From Phycisphaerae bacterium (GTDB lineage: Bacteria > Planctomycetota > Phycisphaerae > Phycisphaerales > UBA1924), in contig JAUILU010000001.1 in assembly GCA_030432905.1 (NCBI GenBank), positions 372,001 through 436,000 of the forward strand: a stretch of 64,000 bases of DNA, in the 5' to 3' direction. Of this stretch, positions 50,232 through 59,606 are shown one piece after another. The stretch's first letter is position 1. Each line of letters begins with the position of its first letter. The notes under the pieces are model-generated. The model was given only the letters and a program-made list of their open reading frames with translations. It had not been told where the DNA came from and searched no databases. The translations under genes were made by a program, and so were the position numbers.

Positions 50232-53200
50232 TTACCCGCCCTGTTCTGTTCGTGGCATCAGCCGTTCGAGTCTGCGTTCGGACATCACGGCCCAGTCTGT
50301 TTCATTGAACCGCTCGATCACATCCGTGAACTGGCTGATCGCGTCCGCGTCACGGTCGAGTTCCTCGAAGCACCGGCCCGCCTCGTAGAGAGCCGCCGCC
50401 GACCACTTCGGGTAGGCGTACACAAGATCAACCCGCAGGAATTCGCGGACCGCTTCGTCGTGCTTACCCTGCGCGAAGAGGCATTCACCGATCTGGAACT
50501 GCGCCCTCGCGGCGGTCTCGCCGTCGTGGTGCTCGACGACCTTGCGGTACTCCGCGATCGCTTCGTCGTGCCTGCTCTGGTTCTCGATCGCCCACGCGAA
50601 TCCGAATCTCGCAAGGTACAACCGATCGTCGGTCGGATACTCGTCGATGAATTCTGTGTATGTATCTTCGGCTCTGGACCAGTACTGAAGCCCCCCGAAC
50701 ACCTCACCAAGCCTGAGCATCGCGACTGGACGGATCGCATCGTCATCGAACCCCTGCGCGATCTCAAACAGCATCTGCGCCTCGGACAGCTTACCAAGAT
50801 GCAGGTTCGATTCCCCGGCGAGCAGCGCCGACGACGCGTTGATCCGCTGGGTCGGCTCACGGGTGGCGAGTTCGTAGAGCGCATCGATCGCACGGGTGTG
50901 CTCGTTCATCTCTCTTGCACAGACGCCGAGCCTGTACATGGCCTGATCCGCAACCGTGGGGTCTAGCCCCTCGCGATCATGGAGAATCTGCTCGCAGAAT
51001 TCCGCAGCTTCGGCGTACTCGCCCGCGTTCATCGACAGCACAGCAAGCTCTAGCCCCGTGTGCTGCGCGAGCCGATCATCGGGATAGAGATCGAGCAGCA
51101 GAACGAACGAACCGGCCGCGTCTTCGGCGCGTTCGAGGGCAACGAGCGATCGGCCCCGTTCGTACAGAACAGTCGCCGCGGTCTCGGCTGCGAGTGCGCC
51201 AAGATCAGCTGGCCTGCGTGTGAACATCTCGGACGCCTCGACCGCCCGTTCGTGTTCACCAAGCCTGGCGAGCGCGATCACGCCGAGTGCGCCGGCCTTT
51301 GTCCGTATCTCAGCCTGCTCTGCGTTATCCGCCAGATCCGCGAGCACCCTGTACGCTCTCTCGTAGGAACCCGACGTCAGAAGAGCCCTGCCCTGTTCGA
51401 GTGACGAAGCGCCCGACAGCTCTCCATCGGACACCGACGCGGCACGCGCGAAGTACTCCGCCGCGTCCTCATCGTTGCCCGAATCTCGCGCAAGCTGTGC
51501 GAGTTGGCGGAGCGCGTAGCCGGCGACTTCGTCATCACCAGCCGAAGCCGCCGATTCAAACGCGGCAACAGCTTGGTCTGACTCGTCGAGTTCGAGCAGC
51601 ACGAGTCCGAGTTCGTACCTCGCCCGGCCGTCGGCATCATTGCCGGCGTCAACGATCTGGCTGAACGCCGACTGCGCCGCTCTGCGGTCCCCCGCCTGTT
51701 TGTGCGCCAGCCCAAGGCGAAGAGCCGCGGCGTCCCACGAGGGCACATCGGTGCCCAGCTCGACATACCGGCTAAGCCACGCCGCCGATTCCTGCCAATC
51801 CTCGTCGGAGTAAGCCATATCTCCGAGCGCTAGCAGTCCCGCCCTGTACTCGCTACTGACCTCGCCCGAATCGAACAAGTCGCTCAGCACGCGCCGTGCT
51901 TCTTCGCGTTCGCCGATCTGGCGGAGGCTCATACCGAGCCGGTACTGGACCGTACCACTTAGCCTGTGATTGGCCGGCATGTCTTCCCCCAGCCGAGCAA
52001 ACAGCCGAGCGGATGACTGGTAGTCGTCCTGCTGGTACGCGCTCTCTGCGGACAGGAATCTCGCTTCGTAAGCCGAATCACCGTCCAAACCGTCGGCGGC
52101 TTCGTCGGCGAGTCGGCTCGCGAGCCTTTGGTCATCTGAGTTCTGTGCAAAAGAAGCCGCAGCGAGCAGGGCTTGGTGAGAGAGCGAGTGGCCCGTGTAC
52201 AACTGGTTGAATCGGCGGAGTGTTCTGATCGCGGCCTCGTGGTCGCCGCTCTTTCCCTGCGCCAAACCAAGCTCGTACATCATCTCGGGAAGCAACTCGG
52301 AACGGTCGTGCTCCTCAACAGCGTCGGCCAGAAGCCGAGCCGCGCCTGCCGCGTCACCGGCCTCGCTGAGCGCCCGAGCCTGCCAATACGCCGCGTCGTC
52401 TTGCAACCGCTCGGGGCCGCGGGTCCGCACCTCATCGAGGAATTCATCGGCAGCCGCGTAGTCGCCGAGCAGCGTCGCGACCCGCCCGCGTTCAAGCTGG
52501 AGCTTGGCCATCGTCACTTCATCGAGATCGCGCTCACGGATCGTGCCCAGCATCTCGTTGGCTTCGGTGTGGCGATCAAGATCAGAAAGTACCTGCGCCA
52601 AGCCGAGCCTCGCGTCGAACGCGGGCATGCCCCCGGCTCGTTCCACAGCTCCCGAGTACGCCCGCAGCGCCTCGTCCAACCTGCCGATCGCTTGCAGGCT
52701 TCGACCCTGCGCAAGTAGTGCCGCTTGCGCGAGCGACGAGTTGCCCCTACCGATCCGTGCGAACCTGTCAGCCGCTGCTTGGTGCCGACCCAGCTTCGCC
52801 TCGGCAAGCCCCGCAAAGTAGGACGCCCGCTCGCCGACCGCACCGCTTAAATCAGACTCGTACTCTTCGAATGCCTCGATCGCGCGTTCCGATTGGTCCC
52901 CTCGGAATCGCGCCTCGACGAGTAACGCCGCGGCTTGGGGCGCCAGCTTGTGATCGCCGTGCCTTGAGAGCGCCCTTTCGAGCACACCCGCCGAGTCTCG
53001 TGATTCACCGATGGCGAGCTTGCTCCGCCCGACGAGCACCGCCGACTCCATCGCGTACTGGAACCTGTGTTTGTTCAGGATCGGCTCGAGCGCCTCGATC
53101 GTTTCGTCGTGCCTGCCAAGCCTGCTGGCCGCGACCGCCAAGCCGTAGCGTGCCTGGTCCGCGAGTTCGTGGTCGCCGTGCTTCTCGAGGAACCGCTTGT

Positions 53201-53360
53201 ACTCATCGATCGCGAGATCGTCGAGGCCCCTGCTGAGCATGCCTGAGGCGGCGTTGTAGTTGTCCACTGCCCTACCACCGTCCTGGGCCGCCGCCGGCGC
53301 GATAATCGCAAGCCCCGCCGATGCCGCAAGAACACCCGCCAATACACGTTTCTGGTTCAT
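50232..53360 (-). CDS. Large periplasmic TPR-repeat protein
   Basis: A 1042-residue exported protein with signal peptide MNQKRVLAGVLAASAGLAIIAPAAAQ. The whole mature chain is a solenoid of tetratricopeptide repeats (about 25 by eye), e.g. LARYGLAVAASRLGRHDETIEA, AAADRFARIG, AQYRLGMSLRQIGE-like units, ending in ALYEAGRCFEELDRDADAISQF. The last units resemble the TPR part of YbgF/CpoB of the Tol-Pal system. ATG 53360 has GGGAGC upstream. It is first in the ExbB/ExbD operon and probably a periplasmic scaffold; cargo unknown. Confidence 0.85.
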   Translation of the reverse strand: MNQKRVLAGVLAASAGLAIIAPAAAQDGGRAVDNYNAASGMLSRGLDDLAIDEYKRFLEKHGDHELADQARYGLAVAASRLGRHDETIEALEPILNKHRFQYAMESAVLVGRSKLAIGESRDSAGVLERALSRHGDHKLAPQAAALLVEARFRGDQSERAIEAFEEYESDLSGAVGERASYFAGLAEAKLGRHQAAADRFARIGRGNSSLAQAALLAQGRSLQAIGRLDEALRAYSGAVERAGGMPAFDARLGLAQVLSDLDRHTEANEMLGTIRERDLDEVTMAKLQLERGRVATLLGDYAAADEFLDEVRTRGPERLQDDAAYWQARALSEAGDAAGAARLLADAVEEHDRSELLPEMMYELGLAQGKSGDHEAAIRTLRRFNQLYTGHSLSHQALLAAASFAQNSDDQRLASRLADEAADGLDGDSAYEARFLSAESAYQQDDYQSSARLFARLGEDMPANHRLSGTVQYRLGMSLRQIGEREEARRVLSDLFDSGEVSSEYRAGLLALGDMAYSDEDWQESAAWLSRYVELGTDVPSWDAAALRLGLAHKQAGDRRAAQSAFSQIVDAGNDADGRARYELGLVLLELDESDQAVAAFESAASAGDDEVAGYALRQLAQLARDSGNDEDAAEYFARAASVSDGELSGASSLEQGRALLTSGSYERAYRVLADLADNAEQAEIRTKAGALGVIALARLGEHERAVEASEMFTRRPADLGALAAETAATVLYERGRSLVALERAEDAAGSFVLLLDLYPDDRLAQHTGLELAVLSMNAGEYAEAAEFCEQILHDREGLDPTVADQAMYRLGVCAREMNEHTRAIDALYELATREPTQRINASSALLAGESNLHLGKLSEAQMLFEIAQGFDDDAIRPVAMLRLGEVFGGLQYWSRAEDTYTEFIDEYPTDDRLYLARFGFAWAIENQSRHDEAIAEYRKVVEHHDGETAARAQFQIGECLFAQGKHDEAVREFLRVDLVYAYPKWSAAALYEAGRCFEELDRDADAISQFTDVIERFNETDWAVMSERRLERLMPRTEQGG

Positions 53361-53680
53361 AGCTGTAGCTCCCGTGTGACCAGATGCGCCGCTCTGTCGG
53401 TTCCGTCAGAGAAAGTGTGTGTACCGGGCTTCGTTGGGAAGTGGTGCACACCGCTTGCAGCGGCCGCTGATATATTTATTATTTTTCCAATATGTAGTTT
53501 ATGAGCGCAGCACAAACACCCGGAACCCACCGGGCATCGCGACGCAACAACTCACTCTGTTCGGCACAGGGTCGGCCCACCACCGTCTAGCCCAATCCCG
53601 ATACCGGATACCCTAGCGGAAAGTGCCGCCCGCACCAAGTCGGCCTCGCCGGGTTGGAGATATTCCGTGCCGACAAAGCA
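53361..53680. other. Intergenic region upstream of the TPR/ExbBD operon with an AT-rich island
   Basis: No gene is supported here. A strikingly AT-rich stretch, 53468-53503 (tgatatatttattattttt and on), stands out from the GC-rich surroundings about 110-145 bp upstream of the TPR start codon. It probably holds the promoter or an UP element of the minus-strand operon. The minus strand shows TTGGAA followed by TAATAAATATAT, but no clean -35/-10 spacing could be fixed. Confidence 0.5.
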
Positions 53681-53716
53681 ACCGACCCCTCGGATTTGGC
53701 GGTCCGAGGGGTCGGT
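53681..53716 (-). terminator. Perfect 14-bp inverted repeat, probable terminator of the PEP-CTERM gene at 53793
   Basis: ACCGACCCCTCGGA / TCCGAGGGGTCGGT with an 8-base loop is a perfect hairpin 77 bp downstream of the minus-strand PEP-CTERM gene. The downstream minus-strand sequence TGCTTTGTC is only weakly T-rich, so it may be an mRNA-end stabiliser rather than a strong terminator. Confidence 0.6.
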
Positions 53717-53792
53717 CTTGCGCTATGTGCCTGGCCCCGCCCTCCCTACTTCCATTCAGGAGGGCAGGACCCGTCACATCCCTTTGCCGTGT

Positions 53793-54437
53793 TTAACGCC
53801 TGCGTCGCCCCGCGATCAGCCCCGCGGCTCCGAACAGAGCAGCCGAAGCCGGTGCCGGGACCGGGCGGACGTTGACGCCGTCGATGCCCATGTAGGCCGC
53901 CGAGTCGCCGCCGCTGACCCACTGGGAAGCGATCGCCAGTTCGAAATCGTCTGCTGGCGCGATGAAGTCGAGCGTGCCGAACGTCCAGACGATGTCGTCG
54001 GCTGCGTTGATCTGCTTCGACAGCGTGACGGTGTCACCGAATGCGACTCCGTCTGCGTACATGCGGAAGAAGCCGTCGGCGCCGCTCCAGCCGGCCCCGT
54101 TGAACCCGAGGTTTGTGATGTAGAACTCGACCGTGTAGAGCTGCCCAGCGGTGAAGCCGGTCAGATCCTGCGCGAACGCCTCGTTGACGCCTGTGCCGTT
54201 GGCCCCTGCTCGGACGAACGTGCCACCATTGGGCGAGAGCACCCACGGGTTTCCGGTCACATTGAACGGGCCGGCTGAGTCGCAGGTGTCAACCGAGCCT
54301 GACCAGGAGAACCAGTCGGTCGGGGCGATGCTCGAACCGACCGGGCCGGTGAGATCGCCATTGGTGATGGCCTGTGCCCCCGCTACCGAGGCCATGCCAG
54401 CCGAGAGTGCGAACGCGATTGCTTTGTAGGTGTACAT
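53793..54437 (-). CDS. PEP-CTERM-type sorted surface protein
   Basis: A 214-residue exported protein. ATG 54437 has GGAGGA upstream and opens the signal MYTYKAIAFALSAGMASVAGAQA; the track's 27 extra residues are dropped. The mature body begins ITNGDLTGPVGSSIAPTDWFSW, a pattern of jelly-roll domains that bind sugars or lie in surface layers (FVRAGANGTGVNEAFAQDLTGFTAGQLYTVEFYITNLG in parts). The C-terminus VPAPASAALFGAAGLIAGRRRR is the sorting tail. No enzyme motif is seen. It lies alone, 108 bp upstream (by transcription, after) the sdaA gene. Confidence 0.8.
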   Translation of the reverse strand: MYTYKAIAFALSAGMASVAGAQAITNGDLTGPVGSSIAPTDWFSWSGSVDTCDSAGPFNVTGNPWVLSPNGGTFVRAGANGTGVNEAFAQDLTGFTAGQLYTVEFYITNLGFNGAGWSGADGFFRMYADGVAFGDTVTLSKQINAADDIVWTFGTLDFIAPADDFELAIASQWVSGGDSAAYMGIDGVNVRPVPAPASAALFGAAGLIAGRRRR

Positions 54438-54545
54438 GTCTTCCTCCGTTGATCCTGTTTCCCCCCGCCAACTCGGCGAGACACAGGAACATCCGGAGTC
54501 CGTCACCAGACACGACACGGCTTGTAGAAATTTCTTCGAGTTAGC

Positions 54546-55979
54546 TCAGCACTCGATCACGCGGACGCTGACGTTGAGCGCCAGACCACCCTCAGCGGTC
54601 TCTTTGTACTTGGTCGCCATGTCCACCGCGGTCTCCCACATGGTCTTGATGACGTCGTCCAGCGAGACCCTCGCCTCCGCCGGATCACTGCCGATGGCGA
54701 TGTTGGCTGCTGTAATCGCCTTGATCGCGCCCATCGTGTTCCGCTCGATGCAGGGGATCTGGACCAGACCGCCGGCAGGGTCGCACGTCAGCCCGAGGTG
54801 GTGCTCCATCGCGATCTCGGCGGCCATCAGGCACTGAGCCACGGTCCCGCCCAAGCAGTGCGCCAACCCGGCCGCCGCCATCGCGCTGGAAACCCCGATC
54901 TCCGCCTGGCAGCCGCCCATAGCCGCGGAGATGGTCGCGCCTTTCTTGAACAGGCTCCCGATCTCGCCCGCGACCAGCAGGAACTCGGCGATCCCGTCCT
55001 CGGTCGAGTCCTCGTAGAAGCACCAGTAGTACATCAGCACCGCCGGGATCACGCCCGCAGCGCCGTTGGTCGGCGCGGTCACGACGCGCCCGAAGCAGGC
55101 GTTCTCCTCGTTGACCGCGAGCGCGAACGTGCTGACCCAGCGGTTGATCTTCGTGAAATCGTTTGTGCTCTTGGCGATCGAGCCGAGCCACTGCTCGATG
55201 TTCGCCTCGGGCGTATTGCCCGGCACATCACCCAGCATCTGCTTGTTCATCCGGGCGGCGCGACGCACCACGTCAAGCCCGCCGGGCAGCATGCCCACCG
55301 TATGGCAACCCCGGTAGATACTCTCAAGCATCACTCGCCAGAGTTCGCGGAGACCGTCGCGGGTTTCTTGCTCGTTTTGCCAGGCCGCCTCGTTAGCCAG
55401 GACCAGATTCGCAATGGACCAGCCCTTCTCGTCGCAGATCTCCTGGATCTCTCGCGCTTTCTCGATCGGGTACGCGAGCTCGACGCTCCGGTGCTCGTTG
55501 GGGTGGTAGTCCTCTTGAACGACGAAGCCGCCTCCGACAGAAAAATAAGTAATCTCGTGCGTTGTGCCGTCGTCAAGGTAGGCGGTGAACCGCATGCCGT
55601 TCGTGTGGAAGTCCAGCCTCTCGTCCATGTGGTAGACGAGGTCCTCGGCCGCCGTGAAAGGCAGATCCTTCTCACCGCCTAAACAGATCTTACCAGAAGC
55701 GGCGATTGCCTTGGCCCGATCTTCAACGCCGGTCGTGCTGCAGGTTCTGTAGTCCTCGCCTGACAGCGCGAGGATGATCGCAACACCGGTCCCGTGGCCC
55801 CGGCCTGTCTTGGCGAGTGAGCCGTAGAGATCCGTCTTGACACGAGTGACCTTCTCAAAGTCACCCGCCTCGAGCAGCTTGCCCAGAAACTTCTGAGCCG
55901 CCCGCCAAGGCCCGAGCGTATGAGAACTCGACGGGCCGACGCCAACCTTAAAGATATCGAAAACGCTGATGGGTTCCAT
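54546..55979 (-). CDS. sdaA: L-serine ammonia-lyase (L-serine dehydratase), single-chain type
   Basis: Iron-sulfur enzyme that deaminates L-serine to pyruvate and ammonia; 477 residues, the one-chain form with beta and alpha parts. The beta part begins [21 protein letters not shown]; the alpha part includes [39 protein letters not shown] and [17 protein letters not shown], whose Cys residues ligate the 4Fe-4S cluster. ATG 55979 is preferred to the TTG at 55985. Together with serA-serC in the window it shows both synthesis and breakdown of serine. Confidence 0.96.
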   Translation of the reverse strand: MEPISVFDIFKVGVGPSSSHTLGPWRAAQKFLGKLLEAGDFEKVTRVKTDLYGSLAKTGRGHGTGVAIILALSGEDYRTCSTTGVEDRAKAIAASGKICLGGEKDLPFTAAEDLVYHMDERLDFHTNGMRFTAYLDDGTTHEITYFSVGGGFVVQEDYHPNEHRSVELAYPIEKAREIQEICDEKGWSIANLVLANEAAWQNEQETRDGLRELWRVMLESIYRGCHTVGMLPGGLDVVRRAARMNKQMLGDVPGNTPEANIEQWLGSIAKSTNDFTKINRWVSTFALAVNEENACFGRVVTAPTNGAAGVIPAVLMYYWCFYEDSTEDGIAEFLLVAGEIGSLFKKGATISAAMGGCQAEIGVSSAMAAAGLAHCLGGTVAQCLMAAEIAMEHHLGLTCDPAGGLVQIPCIERNTMGAIKAITAANIAIGSDPAEARVSLDDVIKTMWETAVDMATKYKETAEGGLALNVSVRVIEC

Positions 55980-56014
55980 AGCCAATTGTTGCGCGGCTAG
56001 GACGCACTTCTATC

Positions 56015-56869
56015 TCAATCCACACCTGATTCGGCATCAGCCCAAGGTGTGCGGACCCGCCAGATGCACAGACCCGATGCTTTAGGTGTCCCCGTTGCCC
56101 GCCCGCTAGTGAAGTACAGCCAGTTCCCATCGGGGCTCAGGCAAGGGCTGCCGTCGATCGCGCCCGTGTTGAATGGCAGCAGTTCTGGCTCGCTCCAGCC
56201 ATCTTCTGTCCGTTCGCTCATGTAAAGATCCGACAACCCCGGCCCCTCGGGCTCGCCCATCCGCACAAAGATCAACCGTTTCCCGTCGGGCGTGAGAAGC
56301 GCATCGTGTTCACGGTATCGCGTGTTGATCGGCGCGCCGAGCCGGTCCGGCTTGCCCCAGCCTTCACCGTCGGGCTGGGCGAGGTAGATATCCCAGTTCC
56401 CGGCCGCCTGCCTCGTAAAGCACAGCTCGCCGTCCTTTGACACCGTGGGGTAAGCCTCGGGCTCTCTGGTGCTGATCTCGCCCGCTACCTCCGAAGGCTC
56501 AGACCACTTCCCATCCTCGTCGCGCTGCATCGTCCACACGTCGGCATCGCGGTACATCAGAAAGCGTTTGCCGTCGGGCGAAAGATGCCCGTCCCCGGCA
56601 TCGACGCCGTCGAGCTGGCCGTCGAAGTAGTCCGTTTGCTCCCACGCGCCATCAACAAGCCTGAGCGATTCGATCGTGCCCACGCCGGTGGTATCGTCGT
56701 ACCGGGTCAGCACCAGCAGACCGCCCTCGGGCGAGAGCGTTGTGTTAAACTCCGTGTTCGTCGTCGAGACAACGCCCGGCCCGACCAGCTCGGGTGTGCC
56801 CCACCCTTGTTCTTGAGTTTCTTGTTCCGAAACCAAAACTAGTGCGCACAACACGCCGACACAGACCAT
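56015..56869 (-). CDS. Small exported PD40 beta-propeller protein
   Basis: A 284-residue protein with a short N-terminal hydrophobic segment (MVCVGVLCALVLVS), probably a signal peptide, followed by five PD40 repeats: TTLSPEGGLLVLTR, GHLSPDGKRFLMYRD, PTVSKDGELCFTRQ, ALLTPDGKRLIFVR and PCLSPDGNWLYFTSGR. The propeller is of the same kind as in the 45826-49005 protein, but without membrane helices. ATG 56869 has GGGAG upstream. Function unknown; PD40 propellers usually serve as protein-binding platforms. Confidence 0.8.
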   Translation of the reverse strand: MVCVGVLCALVLVSEQETQEQGWGTPELVGPGVVSTTNTEFNTTLSPEGGLLVLTRYDDTTGVGTIESLRLVDGAWEQTDYFDGQLDGVDAGDGHLSPDGKRFLMYRDADVWTMQRDEDGKWSEPSEVAGEISTREPEAYPTVSKDGELCFTRQAAGNWDIYLAQPDGEGWGKPDRLGAPINTRYREHDALLTPDGKRLIFVRMGEPEGPGLSDLYMSERTEDGWSEPELLPFNTGAIDGSPCLSPDGNWLYFTSGRATGTPKASGLCIWRVRTPWADAESGVD

Positions 56870-56968
56870 CGCTTGAACTCCCTGCCCGCTGCGGGAGAGC
56901 TGTACAAGAACGGCGGCTGCCGGATGCGATTTGATCAGGTTTTATGATCAGTTCATGAGCACTCAGAA

Positions 56969-57901
56969 TCACGCCTTGTAGAGATCCAACAGTGCCGCGG
57001 TCAATTCGGGATGCTCGAACTCAAAGCCGTCCTCTTCGAGCCTGATCGATCGGCAGTATCTGCCATACAGAGCCAGTTCCGGGTCTGTTCTCATGACCAG
57101 CGGCGCACCGATACGCACGAGCCACGCGGGCGCGGGCAAGCCAAACGGCACACCCTTAACCACGCGCCGAAGCTCACGCATGAACACCGCGTTCGAAACA
57201 GGGTTCGGAGCGGTCGCGATGTACACACCCTTGGCAGAGTCGCTCTCGATCGCCCACTGCATGATCCGGTTCATGTCAGTTTCGTGAATCCAGCTCATGC
57301 CCTGATTGCCGTGACCGACCTTGCCGCCAAGACCGAACTTTGCGAGCTTAGATAGCGTGAGCATCGCCCCACCAGATCGGCCTAGCACAAAACTCGTCCG
57401 AAGTACCACGCTCCGCATGCCCTCCGGAATCGCAGACTCGAACGCCTCCTCCCAAGCCCGGCCGACCGTCGGTGCCAACCCATAGCCTTGTGCCGAGTTC
57501 TCATCGCACATCAGAGACGGCGGGTCGCCATAGATATGCGCCGTTGACATCTGCACCCACACGCGTGGCTGCTTAGAAATCGTGCGCAGAGCCTCACCCA
57601 ATACACCGGTCGATTCGACACGCGACCTGAGAATCTCGTCGCAGTTGTCAGACGTTTTCATACAATCAACCGTCCGCCCCGCGAGATTGACGATTGCTTC
57701 CGCGCCATCGAGCGACGATGCCCATTCGCCGAGCGATCTCGCATCCCATTTGAGATGCGTCCATGGCCCATCCTCGGCGGGTGTACGCCGTGACAGGATG
57801 ACAACCTCATATCCGTCGCTTGAAAGGTGCCTCGCGAGATTCAGCCCGAGAAACCCGCTGCCGCCGGCGATCACGACTCGTTTCTTGTCCACCTCACCCA
57901 T
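56969..57901 (-). CDS. NAD(P)-dependent epimerase-like protein, TIGR01777 (SulA/YfcH) family
   Basis: A 310-residue Rossmann protein: [27 protein letters not shown] at the N-terminus, [20 protein letters not shown], and the C-terminal block [26 protein letters not shown] that typifies this family (DUF1731 region). ATG 57901 with GAGGTG upstream overlaps the DCC gene end by 8 bases; the track start at 58048 is not used. The YxxxK catalytic pair of short-chain dehydrogenases is not evident, as in the family. Substrate unknown. It is the last gene of the DUF2071-DCC-epimerase operon. Confidence 0.88.
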   Translation of the reverse strand: MGEVDKKRVVIAGGSGFLGLNLARHLSSDGYEVVILSRRTPAEDGPWTHLKWDARSLGEWASSLDGAEAIVNLAGRTVDCMKTSDNCDEILRSRVESTGVLGEALRTISKQPRVWVQMSTAHIYGDPPSLMCDENSAQGYGLAPTVGRAWEEAFESAIPEGMRSVVLRTSFVLGRSGGAMLTLSKLAKFGLGGKVGHGNQGMSWIHETDMNRIMQWAIESDSAKGVYIATAPNPVSNAVFMRELRRVVKGVPFGLPAPAWLVRIGAPLVMRTDPELALYGRYCRSIRLEEDGFEFEHPELTAALLDLYKA

Positions 57902-58289
57902 CGCGCTGCACCTCATCCGCGCTCGGCAGTCGGCAAGCCTTGGAAATTTTGTAACGGTTGGCCGCGAACTTGCGGTACGCCTTCTCGAAGAGCCACCGCC
58001 CGACCGGGACGATTGAAAGCACATAAACCGGCCAGAGCCACCACACACGCCGCATCACGAACCGGTACACATCCGCGCCGACGCAGTCTGGGCTTTCGTC
58101 TTCGAAAATCATCCTGATGTTGGCGACCAGTTCTTCCGGCGTGATGTCAATCCGCTCACGCACCCATCCCGCCTGCAGCGGCGCCACACCGATGCCGCGT
58201 TTTTCGAGCATGGGTTTCATCTTCGGAACCCAGCTCCGGCAGAAACCGCAAGTATCGTCATAGAGCACATGGCCGACCGTTTCACTCAT
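57894..58289 (-). CDS. DCC-family thiol-disulfide oxidoreductase-like protein (DUF393)
   Basis: A 131-residue thioredoxin-like protein with the family's CxxC box in [16 protein letters not shown]. Other family features are [13 protein letters not shown] and the C-terminal [28 protein letters not shown] 58289 overlaps the DUF2071 stop by 4 bases (ATGA). The reaction of DCC proteins is not established; a redox role is inferred from CxxC. It is the middle gene of a three-gene operon. Confidence 0.9.
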   Translation of the reverse strand: MSETVGHVLYDDTCGFCRSWVPKMKPMLEKRGIGVAPLQAGWVRERIDITPEELVANIRMIFEDESPDCVGADVYRFVMRRVWWLWPVYVLSIVPVGRWLFEKAYRKFAANRYKISKACRLPSADEVQRDG

Positions 58290-59032
58290 TGCAAATCCGA
58301 TCCTTTTAGCACCACCCGCGGGAACACCTCGACCGCCGACCCCTCGGCAAGAAACGCCGACGCAGGTTCGTTCGCCAGACACTCTGCGAATCGGTCGCCG
58401 TACATCAAAGCCGCGTCGAGATCCGCCCAGGCCCGGCTCGCCTTGGCAACGCGCCACTGCGGATGGGCGACCTCATACTCGGCGGTCTTGGCATCTCCGA
58501 GCCACGTGTAGCCCCAGTAGTGCTCGGCGATGAACTCTTCCACACTCCCGGTATCGGGCAGCGTGTACGCCGAATCGACCTCCACCCCGATTTCGCTCGG
58601 CCGCCCCTTGTAGTCCCACCGGTACGCAGCGGACGTCGCCTCACCAAGCCCGTTGAACCCGAGCTCATGGGACATGCGCACAGCCCGATATGGCTCGTTG
58701 TACACCGCCCTCGCGACCAGCGCCACGGCTCGCTTCGGAACAAGCTCCTTCACAAAGACTACCGCCCGCCGAGTCTCGCCCTGGACAGTGCGTTTGACAT
58801 AGAAACGCAGGTTCAGTTCCTCGAATCGACCATGCAGCGGGATCGGAAACCCACGCAGACGCGAGCCCTTGAACAGAAAGCCGACCAGACTGACATAGCA
58901 ACGCCCGTTGTGTGTGTCTAGCTCAGTGCCTGCTGGAACCAGCGGCTGAAGAATTCGGGGATCAATGTCGTAACTGAGCATCACAAGGTGACGCCAGCAG
59001 GCCGTCATGAATGGCTTACGGCTCTGTTTCAC
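58286..59032 (-). CDS. DUF2071 (YqjF-like) family protein
   Basis: A 248-residue protein with the DUF2071 pattern: WRHLVMLSYDIDPRILQPLVPAGTELD, YVSLVGFLFKGSRLRGFPIPLHG, LNLRFYVK, and SVEEFIAEHYWGYTWL. The start is GTG 59032; ATG 59008 is an in-frame alternative. It is the first of three overlapping genes with the DCC and TIGR01777 proteins. The function of the family is unknown; association with an epimerase-like and a thiol protein hints at a shared small-molecule pathway (inference). Confidence 0.87.
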   Translation of the reverse strand: MKQSRKPFMTACWRHLVMLSYDIDPRILQPLVPAGTELDTHNGRCYVSLVGFLFKGSRLRGFPIPLHGRFEELNLRFYVKRTVQGETRRAVVFVKELVPKRAVALVARAVYNEPYRAVRMSHELGFNGLGEATSAAYRWDYKGRPSEIGVEVDSAYTLPDTGSVEEFIAEHYWGYTWLGDAKTAEYEVAHPQWRVAKASRAWADLDAALMYGDRFAECLANEPASAFLAEGSAVEVFPRVVLKGSDLQ

Positions 59033-59060
59033 TCGCGCATTCTAGCTCTCATCTTTGCTT

Positions 59061-59606
59061 CTATCCGCGAAGCGTGCTCATGCCCTTGGCCTTTCTGGCC
59101 TCGTTCAAAGCAACCAGCACCGCTGGTTCTTTCGCGAGCAGCTTGATCAACTGGCTCCGCGTGCAATAAAGCCTGATCGACGCTTTCTTCATGTCCAGCG
59201 ACGCCGAGTAGATGACGTCTAGCGCCTCGGCGACCATCGCTGGGTAGTCGTTGTGGTCTACGTTACAGGCGATCTTGCCGTCCTTCACACGCGACTTCCA
59301 CATCGCCGAGCCGATGTCACCGATCGGGACCGGCGAGCGAGTCTGCAGGGCAAGCTGCAACCGAAGGCGCTTGAGCGCGACCCGTTTATTCTCTTGAGCG
59401 CTCCGGCGTTCGCCCGCATGCGCCTCCACGCCCGTTGGTCTGTGCGTCAGTTCAACAAGCGACTGAACCTTGTTGCGGTGCTGGCCGCCCGGCCCGGAGC
59501 TTCGGCCCCTGCCGAGGTCGCAGTCCTTCAATAGCGCCTCGTCATCGAGCGTCGCCGGGTGGGGCGATTTCACGAAGATCGGTTCAACAAGCGGGTGCGA
59601 ACTCAT
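59061..59606 (-). CDS. GGQ-domain release factor-like protein (peptidyl-tRNA hydrolase type)
   Basis: A 181-residue protein starting MSSHPLVEP with the class-I release factor catalytic domain: GRGRSSGPGGQHRNKVQ contains the GGQ that positions water in the ribosomal peptidyl-transferase centre, followed by LTHRPTGVEAHAGERRSAQENK. The codon-recognition domain of RF1/RF2 is absent, as in ArfB/ICT1-type rescue factors; but the C-terminus continues with a further about 80-residue segment (DHNDYPAMVAEALDVIYSASLDMKKASIRLY) that differs from the basic tail of ArfB. ATG 59606 overlaps the tsaD stop by 4 bases. Confidence 0.85.
   Translation of the reverse strand: MSSHPLVEPIFVKSPHPATLDDEALLKDCDLGRGRSSGPGGQHRNKVQSLVELTHRPTGVEAHAGERRSAQENKRVALKRLRLQLALQTRSPVPIGDIGSAMWKSRVKDGKIACNVDHNDYPAMVAEALDVIYSASLDMKKASIRLYCTRSQLIKLLAKEPAVLVALNEARKAKGMSTLRG

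Noticed and set aside
53419-53616. 65-residue ORF in the gap before the TPR operon
   Set aside because: No Shine-Dalgarno, low-GC and unstructured composition; it crosses the AT-rich island that more likely holds the promoter.
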